A stretch of DNA of 64,000 bases from Hygrocybe punicea (lineage: Eukaryota > Basidiomycota > Agaricomycetes > Agaricales > Hygrophoraceae). The position numbers and the translations under genes are program-made. Below the pieces are notes generated by a model. That model was given only the letters and a program-made list of their open reading frames with translations. It was not told where the DNA came from and searched no databases. Below, piece after piece: positions 46,671 through 58,898 of this stretch. Position 1 is the first letter of the stretch; every line of letters begins with the position of its first letter. The stretch covers positions 4,836,001 to 4,900,000 of the forward strand of contig OY744465.1 of NCBI GenBank assembly GCA_963556145.1. The letters are read 5' to 3'.

Positions 46671-47107
46671 GTGTGCGTGCGTGCGTGCGTGTTGGGGGAG
46701 GTGGCATTTGTATCATGTTAGACAATAATTTGTATCGATCTGATGTTAGAAATTTCGTATTTGCTGTTTATAATACTGGTCACTACTTCCAGCCAAATGT
46801 GGCTGGCCGATACCTTCTGCGAGAGTCGAAAATCTACGGTATACGATGATACATTCAGTAACAAATTGGGAAGAAATCACTCAACAAGTAGACGAGTGGG
46901 TCAGTACAGAAAAATAGTAGTAGAACGTGAAAGAACTTGCTTGTGATAGTTCAAGAGATTGTGCGAAGAGAGCAGGCTCCTCACGCACGGGCCATGCTGT
47001 GATGATGCGGTGATGGCACTCGGATTCGTAGGGTACCTCTCTGCAGATTGCTTTGAGGTGCTTCGACAAGGCACTCTCCCTCTCCTCATTCTCCAAGCAA
47101 GCTCAAG

Positions 47108-48982
47108 ATGGATCTAGACGCTCGGGTGGGTATACCTCTGCCACGGATACGAGAGTCCACTGATCCACGACTCGGAATTCACCCTGCTGTGCGTAGAATA
47201 ATAACCTGGAGGAATCCAATCCTTACGAAAAGCTGGTATTACCCACCAATGATACCCCCCTCCTTCAACCTCTTATTCAAACGGCCGAGTGGCCACGGAC
47301 TCCCCCACATGCCCCATTTGCGAGAGGTAGACGCCCTCAGTTTGCAATTGGGTACCATCCTCTTACTCTTGTACTCATAACTTTCTGGATCCTTTTTATT
47401 CTCGCGACCATCGCTCTGTTAGAACGTTCGGTTGCTGTTGCATCCACTACCCTGAATCTTCCATGGTATTATTCTAACGACGGACTGCCCAATGTGTTCA
47501 CCGTCATTTTTGCCCAGGCTCATGGTCCAGTGACCGCGATGCATCTGTCGCGCCTGGCAATATCCTCTCTACATTCTTCATTCGGTGCTCCCAGGACGTG
47601 GATGGAGCTTTTCTGGTTGTCTCAGGGGAACTGGTCACATCCCATGAGTATTGCGAAGACTGGGTGGACTACAATCAAGCAAGGGATTCGAATCTCGTTT
47701 CCCTTCATCCTCTTCTCCTTCGTCACCCTTCTGACCATTGTAACACCACTTGTCCTCAACCGAGCTTACCCCATCAAAACTCTCGATGTCACCGTCTCTC
47801 AGACGTTCTTTCCGAACACACTTACACCATCAAAATTGGATGGGATTGATGCATACGTACAGACGGCAGCAGGCGGCGGTGCTTGGGCCCTCAATCAGAC
47901 TGTCTTCGATTTATTCAACCAGAATACATTTATCCCCCTTGGCCAAACCCGCTCCAATGTCTCAAACGATTATTTCTTTGCGGGAGATGCGCAAGATTTG
48001 GATGTGACGCTCCCAGGGATTCGACTTCAAGGTGGATGCAGCCCTGTTGCTACGCAAACGGACTTGAGCAACACCAACGCATTCAAACAATACTGTGAGA
48101 GCGCATTGGACACTGTCTCCGACCTCGAGTCAGTTATATTGGCCCCCTCGAGCTTCGGTGAGTGGTGCCGCTTCATGTCTAATCGATGCTGATCAATTTG
48201 GCATATCTGTTCTCTATATAGGCGTCAACGTCTCAGCATGCTCAAACACTGCTTCATTCCAATATTTGGATCAGGAAGGGTCCTCCAACTCAACCGCCTT
48301 CTTCTGGTTCCAAAATCAAAACTCGTCTGGTCGCCTGGCCGGAGAAAATCTTGTGACAGGTTTAGTGCGTTGCGACTCCCTCACAGCCTTCGGCAACGCT
48401 TCTCTTCAAGGCCGGAATCTCACGTTCCACACCTTCACCCCTTACAAATTATACAACGATTCCCAAGGCGGCGAGCCTATTCTCAATCCTATGTCTGCTG
48501 TGCTGTGGTACATCTTTGATACTTTCAAATCCGACGACGACGACGTCATGCAAGGAGCAGCGGCCAATTTACTTGGATATGCGGAAATTGGCATCGACGG
48601 CTCACCAGATTTCGTTTCTCCTTCGCTCGAAGGCTTTGCGGATGCGATGTGGAACGGGATCACACAAATGACAATTGCAATGGACATACTCTCCCACTCC
48701 TCCCAAACTGCCTATCAAGGGATTAGACACTACGCGGTTTCCGGTCGTACACGGGATGACACATTTTTCCTTGCTGTCATTATACTTCTTGTTCTGTGGT
48801 TGGCCGGTGTTGCCCTTGCCACTGCGATGCTCTTCCGTCCTACGATTGGTTCAAGTTTGAACAGTTACGCTGTGGTGAACTTGCTGGCCCAAAGGCCTGA
48901 TCTGCTTGACGGTGATATTGGGAAAAGTTTGGAGGAGAACCAGAAGTTGTTGGAGAAGTTCGAGCTGATGAAGGGTTTGTAG
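47108..48982 (+). CDS. Large multi-pass membrane glycoprotein, unknown function
   Basis: The likely start is MDLDARVGIPLPRIR at 47108. The frame must shift (intron or error) near 47330-47400 to reach TLVLITFWILFILATIALL, the first membrane helix. The main open part (47494-48192) has a second helix, FPFILFSFVTLLTIVTPLVL, after an ER-type loop. An intron near 48160-48222 leads to the second half, rich in N-glycosylation sites (NVSAC, NSTAF, NASLQ, NLTF, NDSQ). The C-terminal helix is FFLAVIILLVLWLAGVALATA, with a cytoplasmic tail. Agaricomycetes have many such proteins; no domain name can be given. Confidence 0.7.
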
Positions 48983-49500
48983 TTGGAAGGGTTGACTGGT
49001 TATTCAGTTTGTAGGTCGCTCATGAATCCTACACCAATCTTGGGTGATGTGTAACATTTCAACACGGGGGCTAACTGCTTCTTACCACAGTGTTTATCCT
49101 GGAGATTTCTCCAAAGACGGCTTTCCTATCAGACAGATCTCTTGCTTGTAAATGTTGTATATGTGTATGTGTATGTGTCCCAAAGGTCTCCGTTTACCGA
49201 TGACATAAGCATGTTCTCACGCTTGCGCAAATGGGCCGAGACTTCATTGTTTCAACTCTAGCCTCTTAGATCTTAGGGCTCGCCGAGAGACGGTCACCGG
49301 TCTTAGCAGCAAACAAGGGAGTTGCCGTTTGTTGTGGTGTACAAAGTGCGTTCCCCGGTCATGGCGCCAAGTTCTTTTGGTGACATAACGTCGGTATTCA
49401 AGTTCATAAAAAAGTTCAACGATGTTTGTGTATATCATGTCTCATACCTAGCTATTAATTGTCCCTCGAATCCAGAAGGACAAGAGTCGCGAGGTTTCTC
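48983..49500. other. Intergenic with GTATGT simple repeat
   Basis: No gene is supported between the glycoprotein stop and the Crinkler-like gene. A short GTGTATGTGTATGTGTATGTG-like repeat is present near 49155-49180. The undetermined first exon of the downstream gene may lie in the last 150 bp. Confidence 0.4.
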
Positions 49501-52500
49501 CAGCAACATCGCTTGACAGCAACTTTCGTGTACTCCAGTTTCTTGTTGAAGGCGATGGCGATGGCACTGTTTTCCAGGTCAAGGTGCCTGTCAACAACAA
49601 TGTGCTGGGCCTGAAGAAACTTGTTCAAGAGGAGGGCAAGAATAGCCTGCTGAGGAACGTCGATGCCGCATATCTGGTGCTTTGGAAGGTGAGTACAACC
49701 TCATCAACAGCCGCGCCTCCGTAGCTTACTCTACGATTGCGGCTTTATACTAGCTTAAAGACCCCATTGTCATTAAGCCACCGAGCACTCTCGTTGAACG
49801 CATTCAGTCCCTTGGAAACACGTTCACAGATTTTGCCGATAAGCTAGATGATCCTACGGACGAAATATTCGATATCTTTCGGCAACAACCAGCTCTAAAA
49901 GCTCTCCACATCATCGTGAAGCTCCCGGCTGCTGGTGAGCAGATTGTTGCTCTAGCGTATATGGCCAGTGCTGACAATATTTCCCACTACCTTGTCCATT
50001 ATGTGTCTCTTGTCCTTCCCCTCTTTACTCATGCCCTCGATTCTCTCCGTATTACTTTCCCTTCCGTGCCTGTCCCATGGACCGTTCCCTTATTGGCCAC
50101 CACATAACACCTCCCCACTTGTTTTTCATTGCGTCGACTTCACTCGAAAGCGGAAGCTTCAGCCAATTGGGACACTTTCCACGCCACTTTGCTAAACAAG
50201 CTGTCACTTCCTATTCCACTTGGATTTCAGGTTGCAGCAGGCCGAGCAACTCATTCGACGAGTACTCGGCCCCCGTCAATGTTTTATTTACACCTCCCAT
50301 TAGAGCAACAGCTTCGCTTTGTGAAATGGGCTCCGAACTTGGTTGAGGAGGGCATGAAGAAGCTCAGAGACCTCCACCCGGGGGATGCTCTTGCTCGTGA
50401 CCCCGGTGACCAATTTTGGTATCGGAACGACATTCGTAACAACGTCGCATCGCTCATTGACTCAGCAATTGTTACGGGTGAGCGGCAGATTCAGACCATC
50501 ACTGACGAACGCTTTCTCCGTCCAATATGCAACATCGCGTCTCGCATCCTATTTCATCTCGATGCGGGCCCACCCGGAGGGCTAGGGCGATACAATGACT
50601 TTGAAACGCAAACCGGTGATCACGGCCCACTCTGGGATACCGTCATCAAGCTCTCCGTAAATCCAGACACTGTCGTGTCAAAAAACACCTTCCCGATCCT
50701 CCGTCAACGCGACTTCTACGGTGTAGAGTTGAAAAGCTCGACCGTTGCCCCATCGTCATTCTACTTTCGGCTCGCGTGTCGTGCTGCATACAACGTCTTG
50801 CGAGAGCCAGTGGAATTTGCTTACCAGAAATGCGAGAAGGGCGTCGGCTGTCCACACGCCACCAGAAGCTACGAATCCCTTTCTGCTGATGATCCTCAAA
50901 ATTTACCCGAGCTCAAAAAGCTTCCTGAATTCGATCCAACTCCAGAAGAATTATTACTTTTGCTGGCTAACCAACGCCTCATCGACGATGATCACGCCGA
51001 CAATTCTGGCAAAATCCGGACTGAGGTTGTAGAAGTCCAAACAGAATATTCCTTGCACCCACGTGCTCATGTCGCATTGGCGATTATGCGTTCGGGGGCA
51101 ATACCTCTCAAAGATGATATCAATGACGATCCTGTTACCCAGACCATAACGGCATCTGTTCGTCGTATGAGCGACCATATACGAGCTGATAACAGATTGA
51201 ATACCACTCGCCAGGAGCAACAATCTAGTCCTCAGGACTGTCAGGCGTGGGAATGGACAGGGGGAGATGAATTTGAGGAGCATTACACATGTGTATTGCA
51301 ACAGGTACAGTTACATGCTTCTTCGACATCAACATGGCTGATTCCTTGGGATACAGCTGTGGGCTGAAATGGTCCATCGAGATCTTACGTATGCAACTCT
51401 CATGAGCTTGAAACACGCCGTTATGGTATATCGCTCGCGAGAGACTCAGACTCTCTACGTATCAACGCCTTTCCTTCCTAACGCCAGATCTCCCTCCCTC
51501 TGTCAGGCTCTCCTTAGTCAGATAATATCCGCGTATCAGGAAGTCGAGGGCCGTTGCAACCGGGCATCTGATACAAACAATAGCGGCAACTCTATTGGCG
51601 TGAAAGGAGGTGGTGCCAATAAGGCTGATGGAGGTGGCAAAGATGATATGGGTCATCGTGGCGGTGGGGGGCCTTCGACGGGTGCCAAGAGGAAGAGCAA
51701 AGGGTCTGAACCAGGTTCCAGTAAAAAACCGCACAAGGGCGCTGTCTCTGATGGCAAGGAGATACCAGTTGCCACCTTGAGCAGCAAGGAACAACTTCAT
51801 TTATCCAAGGTCGGTCGATCCATAATCAGTTCTTGAATGTACGACTGACTAGAACGTCGCAGTCGATAAGGGTTGGAGAAACATACATGTGCATTCATGA
51901 TGGATTCTATGACTCGGCGGTCTCGGCACTTCTCAGGCCCGTTCGCCGCTCGCCAAGTCACTCTACTATCGCAGAACTGCCAGCTTCGTCACCAGGCTCC
52001 AAGTCTAGTATGGGGAGCATAGAGTTTACCTCGCTTGCCGAAAGCAATCCATCTTCTCTTTGTCTGACACAGAACCTAGGAAAAGGAGCCATTGGCGAAG
52101 TATGGAAAGGCGTCTTCTCGGTGTTGTTGGAATTCATCACCGTTTTGGACATTGCAGCAAAAGTTGGATGGTTTGAAGATTCACGCATGCATTTTCTCCA
52201 TGAAGTCAAGATGTACGACATACTCCGAAAACAAGATGTGCAGGGTGTTCCAGTTCTTATTGGATTGTTTGATGATATCAGCGATGGGGTTCCGATCCTC
52301 ATTACCACATATGCAGGTCAGATGATAAGTAGTGTTGATGGCTCTCTCAAGTAAGTCCTGGTGATATATCATTTGTTTTATGCTCCATTTCATGCATATT
52401 CTATGGACAGAAAGCATTTTTGTCAGATTCTCCAAGACCTGCACAAGGCTGGGGTATGTCATGGTGATTTAAGAAAGGAAAATTTGTGCTGCTTGAATGG

Positions 52501-52603
52501 TAGGGGGAGCATCATTGATTTTAGTCATGCATTTGAGAGTTGTGCAGATGAAGATTTTAGAAAAGATGTGCAAGAGCTGGAAGCATTGTTGTCTTGTTAT
52601 TGA
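49500..52603 (+). CDS. Crinkler (CRN)-type protein with C-terminal protein-kinase-like domain
   Basis: Start exon not certain. From about 49,530 the frame reads LQFLVEGDGDGTVFQVKVP, then VLGLKKLVQEEGKNSL, NVDAAYLVLWK and, after an intron, LKDPIVIKPP and ALHIIVKLP. This is the ubiquitin-like Crinkler N-terminal header (ends HIIVxLP). The middle (50,129-51,830) holds a conserved-looking region (ERFLRPICNIASRILFHLDAG, DHGPLWDTVIKLSVNPDT, NTFPILRQRDFYGVELKS) I cannot name, then a Gly/Lys-rich linker. The C-terminus (about 52,060-52,603) is kinase-like: GKGAIGEVWKG, VCHGDLRKENLCC and IIDFSHAFE, the last replacing DFG by DFS. There is no C-lobe after this, as in small HGDL-type kinases. CRN proteins are secreted or intracellular effectors in oomycetes and fungi; the role here is unknown. 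Confidence 0.7.
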
Positions 52604-53861
52604 TTTATTGATTAATAGTAGTATTGTTCTAATTAATGCCAGTCTAGAGGATGGATGGATGGATGGATGAGATAAATGTGTATTTGTTGACTAGTTCATC
52701 TTATGTCTGAGATAGATTGCTCCAAGAATGCGCTGTGAAATTTTCTGAATTTATTTTAATTTTTGGCGCCTATTTCTATTGACTTCCTGAAAATCCATAC
52801 CCTCATAACCCATAGCCTCCAGTGGCAACCGAGGGGGTATGGGTTAAGAGGGTTCAACTGTACTGCTGAAGAGGGTTAACTGTGGCTTGCCGAGTTTGCC
52901 GGATGTCGTGGGAATTTAGTGCATTGCATGAAAACTTCATCTCTTCCAATGCGAAAATAATTGCAATGCGAAAACAATTGAAATTACACCACGAATGCGG
53001 CGAGGAAAAAAATGAAGGTGTTCGCATACGCAATGGCACCGCGTAGACTGGTGACCAGCTTACCTTGTAAGAGGCAATACCTCGACATTACAGGTCTAAG
53101 GTACCGCGCAATAACCAAACCACCACCTCGCTCCTCCTTCACCTCACGCGTTCCCGTCTGCCCACCTCAAAAGACCGTCCGATACACTGAAGTCCACCTG
53201 ATCGGTAGCAAATTGTATTGTCTGGTGTAGCGTTGGACAACCGGAGTTACTGTAGTCACTATACAGCTTAAACGAATCTTCTTTGCGCCCGCCTAAAAAC
53301 GGTGAGCATTTTACCAGCTTACAAGTGAGAGATATCCGTTTGATGTTCTGGCACTCATCGGTATAGGGTTTTTTACCTCTTATTTGCAGACTCGACCCGT
53401 AGCGGTGGCAGTATTGCACAGCGGATTGGCCGAAGGCTGCGACGTGCCATCTGGAGATGCCTCATTTGCAGGTCGATTACTAGCATTCTTGCCCGAATCT
53501 CGTCGTGAGTGGTTTGATGAGGTTGAACTGATGTATTCGAAGTTCCCACTCGTATTTTGACTCTATGTTTTCCAGCATTTTGTCAAGTGTTCGAGCAGCT
53601 GCGTTGTCCAAAAAATATACCAATACGGTGTATGTCTTCCCAACCAAGGATTTTTTACCGACAGACGGCGTTCCGCCTTCAAGATACCAACTTGTTGTAT
53701 TCCAAGGTAATTTTTAAATTAAAAAATTCCAGTGCCAAGTGCCGGGATTGTAGACAAGCACACCAAGGCTTCGCATGAAATGTGAGGAATACAGAATACC
53801 TCGGTTGATCACACGTACGTACTGTCTCCCAAATTTGAGAGGTGATGCAAATTTACTAGGG
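52604..53861. other. Intergenic with GGAT microsatellite and small hairpin
   Basis: A GGATGGATGGATGGATG run is at 52653-52670. A 16-bp inverted repeat (52799-52814 with 52838-52853, ACCCTCATAACCCATA, one mismatch) makes a 55-nt hairpin. Short frames at 53,000-53,770 do not resemble any known protein. A dead fragment of the 45.5-kb reductase gene begins at the right end. Confidence 0.5.
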
Positions 53862-54075
53862 TAACCTCCTCATTGGCGGCATCTTTTCCAAACTTCTGGT
53901 TGACTCTCAAATATCTTCCTGACCTCGTGCAACGTCTACCTGCAGGCCCGAGTGCAGACGAGGACACCCGGGTTATCGAGATGGATGTGAGTGAGAGGGA
54001 GAGAGCTATGGCCGTCGGGGAGGTGCATTTGCCAGTGTATCATATTAGACAGTAGTTTGTGTTGGCAGTGAAACT
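53862..54075 (+). pseudogene. Duplicated 3' fragment of the SDR reductase gene
   Basis: DNA here matches the end of exon 3 and the 3' UTR of the 45.5-46.7-kb reductase: TTCCAAACTTCTRGTYGAC, then the region for LPAGPSADED (intact gene LPASTRADEE), then GAGATGGATGTGAGTGAGA, followed by the UTR phrase GGGGAGGTGGCATTTG/TATCATRTTAGACA. About 75 bp around the C-terminus are deleted. The frame is lost upstream, so it cannot encode the enzyme. Confidence 0.7.
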
Positions 54076-54330
54076 TATCTTCAATACAGTAGCTTTGACT
54101 GACCATGGCCAACGACACAGCCGGGGAGCCGTTGTGAAGAGGGAAACGTCCAAGCGTTGATCGGAGGTTCACTCCGTACGGACGACGAGTACTTCCGTCC
54201 CAAGGAGACTTCGACAACATCAATAGTATAATGACCAAAATAGAGCATTAAAACTCGGTGACTTCCACTTGATCTCCAGAACTAAAAGAAACTAACAATC
54301 TCAAAACATCATAGCAAAACACGATGTGAC

Positions 54331-56318
54331 CTAGGTAGATTTGAAATCATAAGTGGGAGGACTTTCAGCATCCGCGTTGGCTCCCATGCCAGGGTAGTGG
54401 CGATTAAACGGCTCCCCGATCACCATTCCTTCTGTCACAGTGTTTATCGGTTGCCTAGATGAACCTTGCACCAGCCCAGTCCCCTCATTGACAAACCGAG
54501 TGCCCACAATAGGGGGGCGTGTAAACGGCACGGCGGAGGGATGTGCAACAACTTGGGACATTGGACTGATAGCGGGCGGGGGCTGACTTGGCGGTAAGGG
54601 TCCACCTCTCAGTGGGGCGGGCACATAATGGGTCGGAACATACGGAGTGGATGTCATTTCCAAAGGCATCGTGGAGGTTGACATAGGCAGTGACAATGCA
54701 TTGGTGGTCCACGTGGGTACGACCTGGTTGGAGCCTCCAAGACGTGTTGATGTCCAGCTTTGCGAAACATCTGATGCGGGGGCCCCCGAATCTGAAATGA
54801 GAATGTCAAAAACAGCAAGCGCGGCTGACGGGAAGAATATGTATCGTGACGAATAGCTCACATGAGGCAGCGGTAGGTGATGTGTCATTCTGAATCGCAA
54901 AGTTGACCGGTTGGCTGATGATAAGCGGAGCAGAATCAACAATGATCCTTCTATCAACAAAAATAATCACTTTTGGACGTTTCCTGTTCGCCCTCGTCGC
55001 CACCGCCGGCAGAAGAGAAGAAATGCGATGCACACTAGGACTGGTAACACAAAGGCACATCCAACCTGAGAAAAATGGTTAGCTATTCTCGTTCTCCAGC
55101 TGAAAGTTTGGTCACAGAAGATCTTACCACTATTCCTGCAATGGCACCTCTTCCCAGGGAGTGCGAACTACTAGGACTTGGAGTGCTGGTAAAGTTGCTT
55201 CCTGATGATGACGATGGACTTTGTTGTTTTTGGCAGTTGCTTAAAAGCCAATTCAGCAAGAATATTGTAGATGCACGGCTCACGGTGGTGTATCAAACAC
55301 GACGACTTGGCTCATGTCGAAGAAATGTGGTGAGTCATTTCTGACCTCCACATGATATGTTTGCGACCTGTTCATCCCAGTTGATAAATGCTTGATCAAG
55401 TACAGGGTAATCCATTGTGAATAGGCATTGTAGTGGCCGACTTGCGGGCGAAGGTCGGCTGAGGAGGAGGTCACTGTAACAGTGAATGCTCCATGATCAA
55501 CGTTGAGGTGGCCAACGATGTAGAATGCACTGGCAGAGGTCAGGGGGAAAGAAAGAGTTGCACCGAGAGTCTGAGTTGCGAGCCGGGGAACAATCTGGGG
55601 TGAAGTGCTCGAGCCGTAGGTGCCAGAATAAATGACCCACCCATCGGAGAGGACGAAGCCGTCCGGGAGGGCCATGCTCGTAGTTTCAAAAGTGCGGCCT
55701 TGAACCGTGGTGCTGCAAGCGATCGGTATATATCTAATGCATGGAGATTCAGCACAACAGCTCACCCGATTTCGCCCATCCCCACTGTGATGGTCGCATT
55801 AGAGATCGAAACCTCCCCTTGAACAACCTTGAGCACCAATGAGTGTGATCCATAGCTTAGCTGAGACTCGCTGAACAGCAGTCCGGGCACACTAATGCTG
55901 TTATTCGCCCGAACCCCATCAAGCTGGATGGTATATGTTTCGGCGGGTGCATCACCATACAAATAAATGGCAGTTCCGATCCAATCCAGCTCAACTGAGG
56001 CACCTGTAAGCGTCGTCTTATGTGAACCCGGCTGGTGTCAAACATTCAGTATGTGGGAATACCAGAAATGCAGAGTTCGCTCACTCCCGAGCCGATAGAC
56101 ACACCAGGCACAACAGAACCACTATCAGCGTACACTACGCTCCAGGAGGAGTTGACAGGTCCATCACGAAATGGGATATATTGGAAGAGGGGAGACTGGT
56201 CCGGAATGGAGAAATTATACGGTGTCAAACCAGAAGACATCTCAATTTGAGTGAACGGTTTGTCGGCTGCAGACTCGGGGCGACCAGCATCACAGACGAG
56301 CGGTGTGATTCACTTGGA
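54331..56318 (-). CDS. Single-pass cell-surface glycoprotein, unknown function
   Basis: Minus-strand exons. The N-terminal extracellular region has two beta-rich modules: YNFSIPDQSPLFQYIPFRDG / WSVVYADSG and ELDWIGTAIYLYGDAPAETY / LDGVRANNSIS, then FVLSDGWVIYSGTYGSS and HFFDMSQVVVFDTPP. Next come a Ser/Pro-rich stretch, the helix GRGAIAGIVVGCAFVLPVLVCIAFLL (split by an intron) and a basic stop-transfer FCRRWRRGRTG. The 54331-54960 exon region holds the Pro/Ser/Thr-rich cytoplasmic tail ending SPPTYDFKST. Architecture matches a common Agaricomycete family with two carbohydrate-module-like domains. The 5' exon is uncertain (upstream of 56240). Confidence 0.72.
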
Positions 56319-56475
56319 TGCCCTGCACATCATTCAGTACTAGTATTCAGTATTTGGCGCCAGACTAGCCAGGCATTCCCACACTTGCACAGACTCGGAG
56401 GGACTAGTCACTAGGAATTGGCACCGCCAAAAACTCGTAGGCGCTACTGTCGAACTCTAATATCCGTCGACCTCA
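56319..56475. other. Intergenic, nothing recognised
   Basis: Short spacer upstream of a small plus-strand frame; it may include promoter or 5' UTR of the minus-strand glycoprotein gene. Confidence 0.3.
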
Positions 56476-56637
56476 ATGTCGAGACCCAAGAAACCTCTTC
56501 AAGTGCCTTCTCATGCTGGCTTCAACACCTTTCAATCACTGCTCGATCTCGTGAAGAGTGATAGCAGAGGTCAAGAGCTTTTGAATGAGTGGTGCCAGTG
56601 GGTAAGGGATTAGAGTCACGGTTAAGATTCGCTGGGT
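56476..56637 (+). CDS. Possible small ORF or first exon, unknown
   Basis: ATG at 56476 opens a 45-50 codon frame reading MSRPKKPLQVPSHAGFNTFQ, then SLLDLVKSDSRGQELLNEWCQW, followed by a GTAAGG donor-like site. Composition and helix-like pattern look protein-like, but I could not follow it to a convincing second exon before 56760. Confidence 0.2.
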
Positions 56638-57035
56638 TTAGATGTGCACGGCTTGCAAGTCTATCATACTACACTCGTAACTCATCATAAAGTCTCAACC
56701 TTGCATCAACCTCAAAGGAGGTGGAGGTTGATCAGTCCACGCTTTCCATAAAGTGACGGATTACTACAGAAAAGGCATCGCGGTAATAACAATTGCCCCT
56801 TTGCTGCGGAGAACAGCAGCCGATGCTGGGGTGTACGGATACACACGCTCAACCGTCACGAATTTGCACGCGCATTGACCAGAGGGGTGCATTGATGGGG
56901 GCCACGGACAATCTTCGGGACGTACAGTTCGGCATCGTTTGTCCATGTGAAGGTGCGGAGGCTTGTATCCAGGATGATACACGAGAACGAGAGGGGATTC
57001 GAAGAGCGTGCTCTGGATTTTACAACGGGGGAATG

Positions 57036-57913
57036 TCAGGAATGATGAATACATAACTTCATGGTGGTATTTACCGCAAGCTTCGCTGGTACCCAGGACT
57101 TGGGGTTGTGCGGCCCATCAAGTAAGGTCAATGCGAACACTGTTCGCTGATATATTTGGGATGTCAGTAATGAATGGTTTCGAGTCACTACGGAGAGGAA
57201 TAGGCTCACAAACGTTTCGATACGTGTGACGGCGTCTTTGGCTTTGGTGGTTGGGCGAGATTGGTTGAATACACATAACTCTCCAGAAAAAGACAAGACG
57301 GCGCAATAGCAGGGTAATTGCTTTTCAGAGAAGGTAGTGATTTGGACTCGGAAACAGTAGAACTCATGGCCGATCTGCCAGAGAGAAGTATCAGCTGTGA
57401 AATTAAATTGCCGGAAATGCGTACGAAACACTGCTGTTGCCATTTGCCGATAACAGTCCCCCTTTTCCATTTACCCCATTTATTGCTTTCAACATCTAGC
57501 TGACGAACATCCACCTGTTGTGAAACCTGCAGACCGAAATAAATGAGAAAGGAAGTTTTGGTGGATTGACAACTTCGAAGGTAACTAACACGAATATCCT
57601 GATTCACTGACAAGTCGAAATTCAAGTTGGTTCGCGCACGTTGTTTCCTGGGGTTGTTGATCGGGGTCGGGAGATAGACCGGAGGGCTGGGTATAAGATT
57701 GGGTGCAGGGTACACGGGTCGAGAATACGGATAGAAAGAGACAGCATTTGTATTAGCTTCGGATAAAGGACAAGTCGGGGACGGGCTGTCCGACTGGTCT
57801 TCCTCCGGGTCGAAGGGGATATTCAAGGGAGGCAAATGAAGATCGGGATCTTGTTGCTCTCGAGGTAATAAGTATGGCAATAATGAGAGAGGGAGCCCAG
57901 CCCCGTAAGTCAT
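57036..57913 (-). CDS. Conserved hypothetical protein, Pro-rich N-terminus
   Basis: The start is MTYGAGLPLSLLPYLLPRE at 57913. The first 110 residues are Pro-rich, ending NFDLSVNQDIR. An intron (about 57522-57590) leads to VSQQVDVRQLDVESNKWGKWKRG. A further frame change near 57435 leads to FRQFNFTADTSLWQIGHEFYC, SEKQLPCYCAVLSFSGELCVFNQ, TKAKDAVTRIETF and, after an intron (about 57,150-57,210), LTLLDGPHNPKSWVPAKLAV. The beta-rich aromatic pattern looks like a compact folded domain, but no family name is certain. Confidence 0.6.
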
Positions 57914-57999
57914 GGTGATGCACTATATAAAGGGGGAGAAGGAGTAGGATGATTGGTGATTAGTTGCCAGTGGATATTAACCAGAGGTCTTAAGTAGCC

Positions 58000-58898
58000 T
58001 TTGGTTATGGCATTGTCCATCTGTGGCTAGAGCAAGGTCATTCATGTTTGTGTGGAAGGCCGAAAAGGAGCCAGAGGGTGGTCTAATGGCTATTACTCTT
58101 GAAGGACAAGATCTGAGACCATACAAAAGGAGGCCGCAGGCAAAACGCACCTATAATAGGTTCTGACCAGCAGCAAAGATTTGGTGGACCAAGCTTGTAC
58201 GGCCAAAGCCATCTGTTTTCTCGTACCTTGAAAGACCACGAGAAAGGTTCCGAATTTGAAATTATACCTGCTTACGAATTTGATGATGTATTTACCCCGC
58301 GTATGGCAGCTGCACTGCCTCCCCAAGCTCAGCGCTGCGGACTGCTCACACACAGGGTCCTGGCGGCAGAACCGTCACTTGTTGAATGTCATCGTCACTT
58401 GTTGAATGTCTTCTAGGCTACGCTCGGCGTGGCTGTGAGATGTTATCGAGATTCTCACCATCACTTTTCACCACTTCTTTGGATGACAAGTGCAAGGACT
58501 GCGAGGATGGCGTCAGGGAGGGGGAACGAGGACTTTTTCACAATATACTAGTATATCTACAGTTGAATATCTCATAATGCATAATCCCATCTGTTGCCTA
58601 AATGCGTGATCATACTTGTCACACTTTGACAACATTCACTACTAGCTATAGTCGACCGCCGAATCCATTCCCACGGTTTTGTGCGGAGGAGGTGTTCTGA
58701 ATCGGAAACAGAGACTGTCCGAGTACACTGCTTAGTATGCTTAGCCGGTCACGAGGCTAAACACTGCTTATAATATGGGAGAACGGTAAAACGCAATATA
58801 TAAAACGCAACATACTTTATATACGGGTCGTTATGTGCCCTCTTCCAACCCGTACCCACCTATATACCGGTCAAGCTGTCAAATAGAGGGCCTTGCAA
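58000..58898. other. Intergenic with tandem 21-bp repeat
   Basis: No gene is seen. GTCACTTGTTGAATGTC occurs twice 21 bp apart (58373-58411). AT-rich palindromic-looking ACTAGTATATCTAC lies near 58545. Confidence 0.45.

Noticed and set aside
47108..47380. A separate 90-aa gene
   Set aside because: It is followed at once by a frame continuing into the large glycoprotein; more likely its first exon with an unresolved junction.
56764..57054. Minus-strand 96-aa ORF downstream of the 57-kb gene
   Set aside because: It overlaps the stop and UTR of the upstream gene with no protein-like signal.
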